Source of the DNA: Streptomyces thinghirensis
GTDB taxonomy: Bacteria; Actinomycetota; Actinomycetia; Streptomycetales; Streptomycetaceae
Length of the DNA stretch: 64,000 nt
Assembly (NCBI GenBank): GCA_021502835.1
Contig: JAKFGP010000044.1
Coordinates: 1-64,000 of the forward strand
Reading direction: 5' to 3'
How positions within the stretch are numbered: position 1 is the stretch's first letter; the number at the start of each line of letters is the position of its first letter. Below the pieces are notes generated by a model. That model made no database searches. It was given only the letters and a program-made list of their open reading frames with translations, and was not told the origin of the DNA. Shown piece after piece: positions 22,272 to 35,184 of this stretch. Made by a program: the position numbers and the translations under genes.

Positions 22272-23003
22272 GTGAACGGTCCCGAGATCCACGTCGAGTT
22301 CGCCCCCGAACTGCACCTGTTCGTGCCGCGCGCCCGCCCCACCGGCGCCGCCCGCGCGGCCACCGACGGCGTCTCCACCCTCGGCCATGTCGTCGAGTCC
22401 CTCGGCGTTCCGCTGACCGAGGTCGGCACGCTCCTCGTGGACGGCCGCGAGGTGCCGCCCGGACATGTCCCCACGGGCGGCGAGACGGTGAGCGTACGGC
22501 CCGTGGAACGTCCCCAGCGGGTCCCGGGCGCTCCCCTGCGCTTCCTGCTCGACGTGCACCTCGGCACCCTCGCCCGCCGGCTGCGGCTGCTCGGCGTGGA
22601 CACGGCGTACGAGTCGACGGACCTCGGCGACCCGGCGCTCGCGGCGCTGTCGGCGGCCGAGAAACGGGTCATGCTCAGCCGCGACCGCGGCCTGCTGCGC
22701 CGCCGCGAACTGTGGGCCGGCGCCTACGTCTACAGCACCCGACCCGACGACCAGCTCCGGGAGGTCCTGGACCGGTTCCGGCCCGAGCTGCGCCCGTGGA
22801 CCAGGTGCACCGCCTGCAACGGACTGCTGAAGGAAGCCACCAAGGACGAGGTGGCGGACCAGCTCGAGGGCGGGACCGAGCGGTCGTACGACGTGTTCGC
22901 GAAGTGCCTCGCGTGCGGGCGCGCGTACTGGAAGGGCGCGCACCACGAGCAGCTGGAGGCCATCGTGGAGCGCGCCCTCACCGAGTCGCGGCGGGAGCGT
23001 TAG
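22272..23003 (+). CDS. Mut7-C RNAse domain protein with N-terminal ubiquitin-like domain
   Basis: Intact 243-residue protein. Residues about 1-85 form a ThiS/MoaD-like beta-grasp domain (VEFAPELHLFVPRAR... LLVDGREVPPGHVPTGGETVSVRPV). Residues about 90-235 form the PIN-like Mut7-C domain: RFLLDVHLGTLARRLRLLGVDTAYES, LSRDRGLLRR, then a zinc knuckle CTACNG...CLACGRAYWKG. This fusion is a known bacterial architecture with presumed RNA-processing activity. GTG start at 22272. Its stop overlaps the convergent stop of the copper oxidase gene by 4 bp. Confidence 0.88.
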   Translation: MNGPEIHVEFAPELHLFVPRARPTGAARAATDGVSTLGHVVESLGVPLTEVGTLLVDGREVPPGHVPTGGETVSVRPVERPQRVPGAPLRFLLDVHLGTLARRLRLLGVDTAYESTDLGDPALAALSAAEKRVMLSRDRGLLRRRELWAGAYVYSTRPDDQLREVLDRFRPELRPWTRCTACNGLLKEATKDEVADQLEGGTERSYDVFAKCLACGRAYWKGAHHEQLEAIVERALTESRRER

Positions 23004-25419
23004 CGCTTCTTCCCGCGCACGTCCCCCTTCCCGCAGGCCACGCCGTCGCGGTCGCGGTCCAGCTTCAGCGGGTCGTCCTTGCCGTTGACCTTCAGGCGGC
23101 CGTAGTCGTGTTCCTCGAGCCAGGCGCAGCGGGTCGGCCGTCGTCGCCTCGACCTCTTCCGGGAAGGCGGTCGGCACGCAGACGTTGGCGGAGCCGTAGT
23201 GCCGGTCGCAGCCGGAGACGGTGGGGGCCGACCGGGTGCGACTCACGCTTCTCGCCGGGTCCCGCGACCTTGCCGGACGGGGCGTCGGCGAAGGAGTGGA
23301 CGTGCGCGGAGGCGTCCTTGGTGCTGAGCGCCTGCGGGCCGTCCAAGTGCACCCACTTCGCCACCGACGGCACGCCGTTCGCGTCGACCGCGAAGAGCAT
23401 GTACCAGCCGGGCGGCGCCAGGTTCGGGTTGCTCGTCACGTTCAGGTCGACGTTGTCGCCGTCCACCGACAGCGGCAGGTCCACGAACCGCTGGTTCGGG
23501 TCCGAGGAGTGCGTCACGGCGGCCGGGCGGATCAGCTCCGCCTTGGCGATGGGCCGGTCGACGGTGATCCGCTGGGTGTCGCCGTAGTTCCACTCGGTGT
23601 CGATGACCGAGGTGATCGCCGGACGCTCGCCCCTGAGCAGGTAGGGCGGGGTGTAGATCGACACGTCGTGGTTCCAGGAGCCGTTGCCCGGGTTGTCGCC
23701 GGTCGTCATCACGCGCCCGTCGGGCAGCAGGAACGCCGAGGAGTGGTAGCCGCGCGCCTCCGGGTCCACGGCCACCGGGTCGAAGGTCTCCGTCTCCGGG
23801 TCGAAGATCGACGTCTCGAAGACCGGGTTGGCCCGGTTGTGCAGGGCGCCGCCGGTCTCCAGCACCGTGCCGTCGGGCAGCAGGACAGCGGAGACGTACA
23901 TCTTGCCCTGGTCGCCGGCCTGCGGGACCGGGCCGTTGCCGAGGTCGACGGTGCCCTGCGGAAGCGGGGGCCCGGCCACGTACGTCGGGTTGGGCTCCTT
24001 GAGGTCGATGATGTCGGTCAGGCGGTTGGCGTCCGGGTTGGAGTCGATGTTGCCGCCGCCGATGGTCAGCACCCTCTGGTCCTGCGCCGGGGGCAGCAGC
24101 ACGCTGGCGGACTGGTCGCGTTCGTCCTTGTCCTGGAGGCCCGGCACCTGGGTGATGCTGTTGGCGTCGTAGTCGTAGATCGCCGAACCGGTGCCCGGGA
24201 TGTTGTTGCCGAAGACGTGGCTGCCCGAGTAGAAGAGCCGCCCGTCCTGCATCAGGATCATCGACGGGTACAGGCCCCAGTACGACCAGGTCTGGTTGAC
24301 CTGCCAGGTCGGCAGCCACTTCTGCTGCTCGTCCGACCACAGGTCGGCCGTCACCGACCCGGTGGAGTCCTCGCGCAGACCGCCGAAGGAGATGACGTCG
24401 CCGTTGCCGAGGATCGTCGCCGACGGGTACCAGTGGCCGTCGTTCATGTCGTTGGTTTTGACGTAGGTCTCGGTCTCCGGGTCGAAGATGTACGAGTCCT
24501 TGTAGCCCTGGTAGCCGATCGTGCCGTCCGCGGACGGATAGCCCTTGTTGCCGCTCATGACGAGGACACGGCCGTCCTTGAGCTGCACGTGCCCGGCGCA
24601 GAACATGTCCTTGGGCGTCGGGATCGTCTCGTAGTCGCCGGTCCCCGGGTCGTAGACCGCCGACGTGAAGGTGCCCGCCTCGAACATCTCCGGATCGTTG
24701 CCGGAACCCGCGATCAGCAGCACCTTGCCGTTGTGCAGGACGACCGAGTGCATGGAGCGGACCGGGTTCTGCGTGGGCAGCACGTCCCAGCGGCCGTTCG
24801 CGCACTCCTCGGCGGTGCCCGTGCACTCCGGGTCCGGGACCGGGTCGGCGACCTGCTCCATCGCGTAGTCGTCGGTGGTCGCCGAGCCGGTGCCGTAGAC
24901 GGAGACGCCCCAGCTGATGCGGTCGGTGCCGGCCGGGACCTCGGGCGTGCGGACGCTCGCCTCGGTCCAGTCGGCGGCCAGGTCCAGGGTCTTGAGATCG
25001 GTCCAGTACTGCCAGCCGGCGGTGGGGTCGTGCCGGAAGAGCGTGAGGGAGGTGTCCGGAGTCGTCGACTTGTACCAGAGGGACAGGTCGTACTGCTTGC
25101 CCTCCGTCACCACCGGCGCGCACTCGGTGGACTCGGTGATCAGGGCCTTGCGGTCGCCCTCGGCCCGGCGGGTCAGCTCGACCTTCATGGCCTTGCTGCC
25201 GGAGTGGGCGTCGGCGACCGTCTCGAAGGTGAAGTCGTTGTCGCCCCAGCCGGACTTCGACCAGCAGTACGGCATGTCACCGGTGCCTGCGGTCTCGAAG
25301 CCGGGGTTCTTGATGAGGTTGGCGGCGGATGCGGGCTGGGGCGCGGTGAGGAGGAGCCCGCCGGTGAGGGCGGACACCGCCAGGAGGGCGGAGGTTCTCC
25401 TTCGGGGTCTGGTTCTCAT
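23000..25419 (-). CDS. Secreted copper radical oxidase (galactose/glyoxal oxidase-like) with C-terminal Excalibur domain
   Basis: About 800 residues. Signal peptide at residues 1-32 (MRTRPRRRTSALLAVSALTG... ASA), then an N-terminal carbohydrate-binding-like domain (NLIKNPGFE..., about 34-190). Next is a kelch propeller and a DUF1929 Ig-like domain. Residues aligning with the galactose oxidase Cu site are present: Cys274 (DMFCAGH) and Tyr331 (HWYPSAT) for the Cys-Tyr cofactor, Tyr558-His559 (RGYHSSAFLLPDG) and His637 (VTHSSDPNQR). The C-terminus has an Excalibur motif (KLDRDRDGVACGK), reached after frame changes near 23225 and 23120. Its ATG overlaps the upstream GT2-GtrA stop. Likely oxidises a cell-surface glycan or aldehyde and makes H2O2. 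Confidence 0.85.
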
Positions 25420-26605
25420 GCCTCACTCCTTGCTGTGCGGGCCGTGCGGCGTCGGCGCGGGAGGTACACGAGCGCCTCCGTCCCGGCGAAGCGCAGGACG
25501 AAGGTGATGACGAGGGCCAGGGCGGTGGCCGGCAGCACGGTCAGCCCGAACTCACCGACGAGCAGGGCGATCAGCGGTATCCGCAGCACCAGGTCGGCGT
25601 TGGCGATCAGCCCGAACCGCAGGGTCCGGTCGGCCCAGTGCCGGTGCCGGCGCCGGTCGCGGAAGAGCAGCCGCTCCAGGAGCAGGAAGTTCCAGGCCAC
25701 GCCGAACTGGTTGGCGACGATCTCCGCGGGCAGGTAGTGCACGCCCGCCTCGGTCAGCGCCCACAGCGCGGCCAGGTTCGGCACGAAGCCGCTCAGGCCG
25801 ATCAGCCCGAAGGCGACCATGCGGGCCAGCGGCGAGGTGGTGCGCAGTCCGGCCAGGTGGTGCAGGAAACGCAGCCCCTCCTGCGCCGTGGACTTGGACT
25901 CCCCGGCGAACCGCTCTCGAAGACGAACGGCACCTCGGTGACCGCCTGGGGGCGGCTGCGGACGGCCAGTTCGAGGAGGATCTTGTAGCCGAGGGGCTTG
26001 AGGACCTCGGCGGTGACCTCGCTGCGGCGGATGGCGAAGAAGCCGCTCATCGGGTCGCTGATGCCGTGCAGCCGGCGCGGGAAGAGCGCCTTGGTCAGCC
26101 AGGTCGCCACGCGCGAGACGGCGATCCGGTAGCTGCCCGCCAGCCCGGCGCGGCTGCCGCCCTTGATGTAGCGGGACGCGACGACGAGTCCGGCGCCCGC
26201 CCGCTCGCCGGTGGCGACCAGCTCCGGCACCAGGGAGGGCGGGTGCTGGCAGTCGCCGTCCATGACGACGATCCAGTCCGACCCGGCCGACTTCATACCC
26301 TCGACGACCGCGCCGCCGAGCCCGCCGGCCGGTTCGTCCCGGTGCAGGACGATGACCGGGAAGGGGCAGTCGAGCGCCGCCTCGCGGATCACGTCCGGGG
26401 TGTCGTCGGTGGAGTCGTCCACGAAGACGACCTCGCAGGGCAGCCGGGCGGGGACGGACTCGGTGATCAGGCGCAGCAGCCGCCGTACGTTCCCCGACTC
26501 GTTGAAGGTCGGTACGACGATGGTGACGGCGCCCGGCTCGGGCACCTCCGATGCGCCTACGGCCGGACGTCCCAGCTCGTCGGGGACGGTGGACTCGTGG
26601 CTCAT
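25416..26605 (-). CDS. Fused family-2 glycosyltransferase and GtrA-like membrane domain
   Basis: About 395 residues. The N-terminal GT2 domain of polyprenyl-phosphate sugar transferase type has VTIVVPTFNESGNVRRLL, VVFVDDSTDDTPDV, WIVVMDGDCQHPPSLV (DxD) and MSGFFAIRRS. One frame change near 25915 leads to a GtrA domain with four TM helices (VAFGLIGLSGFVPNLAALWALTEAG; VANQFGVAWNFLLLERLLF). It probably makes or flips a lipid-linked sugar donor for the neighbouring membrane transferase. ATG at 26605 overlaps the upstream stop (ATGA), and its own stop overlaps the oxidase ATG. Confidence 0.85.
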
Positions 26606-28256
26606 CGGGCGGCTCCGGAGGACTGGATGCGGCGGATCTCGATGCGGTCCGCCCCGGTGCCGAAGACGGCGACCGGGGCCGAATGGTTCATGGCGGCCTT
26701 GACGTTGGGCAGGTCGACCGCGTCGCGCCGCACCGTCGGGGAGGCGACCACGTAGTCGATGTCGCGCCAGCCGCCCGGCATCGTCTTCGTCACCGCCGGG
26801 TCGAGGTCGGCCTTGTAGAACCAGATGACCCCGAGGCCGGGTTCGTATCCGGCGTGCACGAGGTCCAGCCACAGGGCGTCGTCCACGAGGACGCGGGTGT
26901 CCTCCGGGTTCGGCACCTCGGTCGCCAGCCAGTCGGCGGCGGCCTCGTAGGGGGCGTTGGCGTCGGCCGTGACCGCGGTGCGGTCGCCGTCGTACCAGCG
27001 GGGTACGACACAGGCCCCGGCGGCCAGCACCAGGACGCCGGCGAGTGCGTACCGGCCGAGGGTGAGCCCTCGTTTCTCGGCCTCGGTGCGCCATCTGCGC
27101 AGTACGGCGTGGGCGACGCTCGCCGCGCCGCCTGCCAGGACCAGGGCGAGGAAGGGCAGGGCCTGGATGACGTACATCGCGGGCAGGTAGCCGGTGGGGC
27201 GCAGGGCGAGGCCGGCGAGGATCGCGACCGTCAGGGCCGGTCCGGCGAGCGCCCGCGCGGTGACCGACCAGCGCCAGGTGGCCAGCAGGAGCAGCGCCCC
27301 GGCGAGGGCCGCCGAGCGGCAGGACGCGGTCGTAGTAGAGCCAGGACTGGAGGACGCCCCACGAGCCGGAGCCCTCGTCGAGGATGAAACCGGAGCCGGG
27401 GCGGGTCAGCTGGTACTCGATGCCCTCCCACAGGGAGACGTGCCCGCTGCCCGGCAGCAGCTCGCCCTTGAGCAGGGCGAACAGCGGATACGAGAACCCG
27501 ATGAGCGCGCAGGCCGTGACGGCGCCGGTCAGCGCGAACTTGCGGGTGTCCCGGTGGCTGTGCCGCCACATGGTGACCAGCAGGGCGGGCAGGACGACGA
27601 GCATCGTCTCCTTGGTGAGCACGGCCGTGGCGGCGGCGATGCCCGCGCCGAAGTGGTGCCACAGGTGGCGGCTCGGGGAGGCGGCCAGCGCGAAGGCCAG
27701 CAGCGTCCACATCACCGCGAGGTTGTCGAGGAAGATCTCCCGCTGGAGGACCACGGACAGCGGGGAGAGGCCGAAGAGGGCCATGGCGAGCCCGGCCGCC
27801 CAGCGGGGCAGGGGAGAGCCGGCGGGCGATGACGTAGACGAGGACGGCGGAGACGGCGCTGACGATCAGCATCACGCCGCGCATGGCGCCGACCGTCATC
27901 GACTCGGGGCTGAGCAGCGCGGGGATCCAGGTCAGCACGGCTATCTGGATCCAGCCGAGCGGCGGGTGGTCGTACCAGTAGGTGTAGTGGGCCAGGCCCT
28001 CGCCCCCTGCTGGACGGCCCAGGCCTGGGCGAGGTAGGTGCCCTCGTCGTCGCTGAGGGTCGGGTAGTCGGAGATGTTCCAGCCCTGCACGAGCATGATC
28101 GCCACGAGGAGCCCGCCGCACAGCAGCAGGTCGGGGCGCGAGGAGCGCAGGCGGCCCGGCGGCGCCTTCGGTTCGGGTGCCGGGCCGGTGTCGTGGGCAG
28201 GCCGGCGCTGCGCGGGGACCTTGGTGCCGGTCGCCAGCGGGGAGGGTGGAGGTCAC
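26602..28256 (-). CDS. GT39/ArnT-like polytopic membrane glycosyltransferase
   Basis: About 550 residues with many TM helices. The first periplasmic-loop motif YTYWYDHPPLGWIQIAVLTW carries the HPP/acidic pattern of PMT/ArnT-like GT-C enzymes. It is followed by LQREIFLDNLAVMWTLLAFALA and TKETMLVVLPALL. The C-terminal soluble part has WLATEVPNPEDTRVLVDDALWLDL. It would use a polyprenyl-phosphate sugar on the outer membrane face. GTG at 28256 overlaps the upstream GT2 stop (GTGA). Frame changes near 28180, 28010, 27815 and 27315. Confidence 0.82.
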
Positions 28257-29517
28257 GCGGGAACGTCCTCTCGTTCCACGGGCGCGAGGTGCGCGCCCAC
28301 GTGGCTGGTCAGCTCCCAGTCGTTGCGGCCGCGCTGCTCGCGCCATACGGCGCGGACGGCGGCCCCGGCGAGGAGTACCTGGTAGAAGGGGCCGCCGACG
28401 ATCAGCTTCAGGTAGTGCGTGAAGCGGACCCGCAGGCCGTACTGCTTGCCGAAGTCGTGCAGCCCGACGACCTCGAAGACGAAGGTGACCAGGGCGGTGA
28501 CGGCCGGCAGGAAGGTGACGAAGGCGATGCCGACGGGCACGTCCAGGAAGAGCGCGATGGCCGCGTTGAGCGGGGATGATGACGCCGGTGAAGGCTTGCA
28601 GGAAGGGCGTCATCAGGGTGTAGCAGGCCAGCAGCCGCTGGGTGAAGGTGGGCAGTTGCTTCCAGTCCTTCTTCCGGTACACCTGGAGGAAGCCCTGGTT
28701 CCAGCGGGTGCGCTGCTTGAGCAGGGAGACCAGCGAGCCCGGGGTCTCCTCCCGGGTCACCATGTCGGAGTCGTAGGCGACGACGACCTTCTTGCCGATG
28801 CTGGAGAGCCGGACGCCGAGGTCGCAGTCCTCGGCCAGGCAGTTCGGGTCCCAGCCGTCGGCCGCCCGGAGCACTTCGGTGCGGACGAAGACGGTGTTGC
28901 CGCCGAGCGGGATGAACCCCTTCTGCGCGTGCAGGTGCAGCCGGGAGCGGAACCAGAAGAAGTACTCCAGGCAGTTGCGCAGGCTGTACCAGCTGGAGTG
29001 GAAGTTGATCAGCTGGACCCCGCCCTGCACGACGTCGGCGCCGGTGGTGCGGGAAGGCGTGGTCGACGTGGGCGAGCAGTTCGGGATGGACCTGGTCCTC
29101 GGCGTCGAAGACCCCGACGACGTCGCCGCGGCAGTGCGGCAGCGCCGTGTTCATGGCCTTCGGCTTGTTCTTCTTCTCGTGGGTGTCGACGACGACCCGG
29201 ACGCGCGGATCGCGGTCGGCGGCCTTCTCGGCGACGGCGGTGGTCTCCGGATCGTCGTGTCCGACGATCACGATGATCTCGAAGTCGGTGTGGGACGAGG
29301 TCAGCAGCCGCTGGATGGTGTGGTCGAGCACGGCCTGCTCGTGCCGCGCGGGCAGGAGCAGCGAGAACGACACGTGCTCGTCGCCGTCGGGCCGGCTGAA
29401 CCGGGTGGAGGCGAGTACCTCCGGCGTACGCCAGGCATGCATCTGCCACCAGAGCGTGAACGCCGCCATCCAGAAAAGTGCCAGTGAAACGGCAGCGATG
29501 AAGACGGACGTAAGCAA
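28253..29517 (-). CDS. Processive family-2 glycosyltransferase (cellulose/hyaluronan synthase type)
   Basis: About 420 residues. N-terminal TM (VFIAAVSLALFWMAAFTLWW), GT-A domain with FSLLLPARHEQAVLDHTIQRLL, GVFDAEDQVHPEL (DxD-like), LAEDCDLGVRL (ED) and KQRTRWNQGFLQV (QxxRW). The last motif marks processive enzymes such as BcsA, HasA and CslA. C-terminal TM helices follow (VGIAFVTFLPAVTALVTFVFEVVGLH). Frame changes near 29048 and 28573. First gene of a four-cistron operon with 4-bp overlaps at each junction. Polymer identity cannot be read from sequence. Confidence 0.85.
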
Positions 29518-29725
29518 GAAAGATCCCCCCAGATCTTTGAACTCCCCCTGCGCGGCGGAGCAACCCGAATCGGGCGCCCGCTCCGCCGCGTCATGGTGAA
29601 GAGATTAGGGGCAACCTGTGAAACCCATAAGGTGTTTGGGTGAAGAGCGTGTTTCCTCACAATGAGGACCGGCTCTGAACAATTCGCCCGCCGGTCGCGT
29701 TCCGGATGCTTCCGTTTATGTCGTT

Positions 29726-31769
29726 TTAGCTGTTCAAGGCCCCGCGCAGCGCGGCACGCAGCCGCTCCGGGTCGGTCGTCGGCGCGTCACAGGTGAAGTT
29801 CCGGCAGACGTACGCGGCCGGTGCCCCGTCCACCAGGGGCCGGTCGGCGAGCAGGGGGAACTCGTCGCTCCCCGCGGCGCCGAAGGCGACGACCGCTCCG
29901 GGCGCCGTCCCCAGCAGCGCCGTACGGTGCAGGCCCTTCGCGGCGCTGTCGTCCAGCCTCGGCCCGACGACGGCGACTTCGCGCGGGCCGTCGAGCAGCG
30001 CCTCGGCGGCGGCCAGCCCCCAGCCGACGAAGCGCGGGACCCGCGGGCCGAGCGCCTTCACCACGCCGAGGGCATGCTCGGCGGCGGTGCGGTGCGGCTC
30101 CGAGCCGGTGTGCGCGGCGTAGGACAGCAGGGCGCCCGCGGCCGCGGTCCAACCGGACGGGGTGGCGTTGTCGGTGGGGTCCTGGGGGCGGCGGATCAGT
30201 TGCTCGGCGTCGGCCGCGGTGTCGTAGAGGGAGCCGGACTCGTCGGTGAAGCGGGTGAGGACGTGGTCGAGCAGCAGCCCGGCGAAGTCCAGCCAGACGC
30301 CCTCCCCGGTGACCGACGCGAGCGCCAGGAAGCCCTCCGCCACGTCGGCGTAGTCCTCCAGCACCCCCGCGTTGGCGCCCGCCCGCCCGTCCTTGCTGGT
30401 GCGGAAGAGCCGGGCCTGCTCGTCGAGGTGCAGCCGCACGAGCAGGTCGGCGGCGGCGACGGCGGCCTCCACCAGGTCGGGGCGCTCGGAGTAGGCGCCC
30501 GTCTCGGCGAGCGCGGCGATCGCGAGGCCGTTCCAGGCGGCGACCACCTTGTCGTCCCGGGCCGGGGCGGGACGCCCGTCCCGCGCGGCCAGCAGCCGCT
30601 CCCTGACCGAGGCGATCCGCTCGGCGTCGAACACGCCCTCCTGCTGCGGCAGTTGCAACACCGAGGACCCGTGCTCGAAGGTGCCCTCCTCGGTCACGCC
30701 GAAGTACTGCGCGGCGAGCGCGGCGTCGTCGGCGCCCAGGACCTCGGTGAGCTGCGCGGGCGTCCACACGTAGTACGCGCCCTCGACGTGCCGGCCCGTG
30801 CCGTCGTCGCTGTCCGCGTCCAGCGCGGGAGGCGAAGCCGCCCTCCGCGGTGCGCAGTTCACGCACCATGAAGTCGGCGGTCTCCAGGGCGACGCGGCGG
30901 GCCAGCTCGCTGCCCGTGGCCCGCCAGAGATGGGCGTAGACGCGGCACAGCAGGGCGTTGTCGTAGAGCATCTTCTCGAAGTGGGGCACCACCCACTCGC
31001 GGTCGACGGAGTAACGGGCGAAGCCGCCGCCCAGCTGGTCGTAGATCCTGCCGCGCGCCATCCGCTCGCAGGTGTCGCGCGCCATCTCCAGGGCGCCGTC
31101 GGCGCCGGTGCGGGCGTGGTGGCGCAGCAGGAACTCGACCACCATGGACGGCGGGAACTTCGGCGCCCCGCCGAACCCGCCGCGCTGCGGGTCGTACTCC
31201 CGGGTCAGCCCGAGCAGCGCCTGTCCGAGCTCCGTCTCCCCGGGTGGCCGCGCGTCGCCGTAGGAGATCTCCCGCCCGGCGAGGTCCCGCACGATCTTCC
31301 CCGCGACCTCGGTGACCTCGTCCCGGCGCTCGGCCCAGGCCTGCCCGACGCCCTGGAGCACCTGGCGGAAGGACGGCATGCCGTGCCGGGGCTCGGGCGG
31401 GTAGTAGGTGCCGAAGTAGAAGGGCTCGGCATCCGGGGTGAGGAACACCGTCATGGGCCAGCCGCCCTGCCCGGTCGCCGCCTGCACGGCCTCCATGTAG
31501 ACGGCGTCGACGTCGGGACGCTCCTCGCGGTCGACCTTGACGCTCACGAAGTGGGAGTTGAGGAACTCGGCCGTGGGGCCGTCCTCGAAGGACTCGTGCG
31601 CCATCACGTGGCACCAGTGGCACGCGGAGTAGCCGACGCTCAGCAGGACGGGTACGTCGCGGCGCCGGGCCTCTTCGAAGGCGGCGTCCTCCCATGGCCA
31701 CCAGTCGACCGGGTTCTCCGCGTGCTGGAGGAGGTACGGGGACGTCGCCTGCGCAAGTCGGTTCGGCAT
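29726..31769 (-). CDS. DUF255 thioredoxin-fold / YyaL (spermatogenesis-associated protein 20-like) protein
   Basis: About 680 residues. The N-terminal thioredoxin-like domain has the characteristic [24 protein letters not shown] (CHWC). It is followed by [18 protein letters not shown] and [22 protein letters not shown]. The C-terminal alpha/alpha-barrel resembles N-acylglucosamine epimerases or glycosidases ([48 protein letters not shown]). One frame change near 30830. ATG at 31769 ([23 protein letters not shown]). A widespread family whose biochemical role is unknown. Confidence 0.9.
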
Positions 31770-31893
31770 ACCTCCATCCTCGCGCACGCGCCGCCGCCCC
31801 GCCGATACGCCACGGTGACGGGACGCGCGGACGGGGCAGCCGGCACCACGAAGAGGCCCTCGCGGGAGCCGGCGGCTCAGTGGTCGTGCTTTG

Positions 31894-32740
31894 TCAGTCG
31901 GACCGGCGTGCGGAAGGTGTCGGTCCGGGGTCGACGCCCTCGGTCTCGAAGGTGCGCAGCAGATCCGCCGCGACGCTCACGGCGATCGTCGCGGGTTCCT
32001 TGCCGGTGATGTCGGCCAGCCCGATCGGGGTCTTGATCCGGTCGATGGTGGCCTCGTCGTGACCGCCCTCGGTGGCCAGACGCTTACGGAACCGCACCCA
32101 CTTGGCCGCCGATCCGATCAGCCCGATGGAACCGAGGTGAGTGGTGCGCAGGGCGGCGTCGCACAGCGCGGCGTCCTCGGCGTGGTCGTGCGTCATGATC
32201 AGGATGTGGGTGCCGTGCGGCAACTGCGCCAGGACCTCCTCGGGCAGCAGCGGCGTGTGATGCACGTGCACCTGCGCCACCGCGTCCGCCAGCACGTCGA
32301 GCCGCTCCTCGGTGAGCATGTCGGAGCGGTTGTCGACCAGGTGGAGGTCGAGGTCCTGGCGGGCCAGGATGCGCGCCAGTTCGAGCCCGACGTGCCCGAC
32401 GCCGAAGACCGCCACAGCCCGTACCACCGGCAGCGGTTCCAGCAGTACCGAGACCGTGCCGCCGCAGCACTGCACGCCGTGCCGGTTGGTCACCTTGTCG
32501 TTCAGGGCGAAGTCGATCAGCTCCGGTCCCGGCTCGGACGCGGCGATCATCTCCCGGGCCCGGTCGATCGCGACGGCCTCGACATTGCCGCCGCCGATGG
32601 AGCCCCACGTCCCGGTCCGCCCCACGACGAGTTTCGCACCGGCGTCGCGCGGGGCGTGGCCGCGCACGGTCGCGACGGTCACCAGCACGCCGGCCTCCCG
32701 GCGTGCCCGCAACCGCGCGACCGCGGCGACCCATGTCATG

Positions 32741-32748
<8 letters not shown>
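31894..32748 (-). CDS. xdhC: XdhC/CoxI family molybdenum cofactor insertion protein
   Basis: Intact, about 284 residues. The N-terminal XdhC domain has [37 protein letters not shown] and [13 protein letters not shown]. The C-terminal Rossmann domain has [21 protein letters not shown] and [14 protein letters not shown]. XdhC proteins bind Moco and deliver the sulfurated cofactor to xanthine dehydrogenase. GTG at 32748 overlaps the xdhB stop by 8 bp; ATG 32739 is an alternative start. Last gene of xdhA-xdhB-xdhC. Confidence 0.9.

Positions 32749-35180
<2,432 letters not shown>

Positions 35181-35184
<4 letters not shown>

Noticed and set aside
23221..25737. 838-codon open frame on the plus strand
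   Set aside because: It is antisense to the copper oxidase and GtrA genes, is Val/Arg/Gly/Asp-rich, and has no domain pattern; a GC-rich shadow.
28253..29517. Naming the GT2 gene cslA and the oxidase gene glxA
   Set aside because: Family resemblance is clear, but the gene neighbourhood (GT39 and GT2-GtrA genes, Excalibur tail) differs from the cslA/glxA pair, so orthology is not established.
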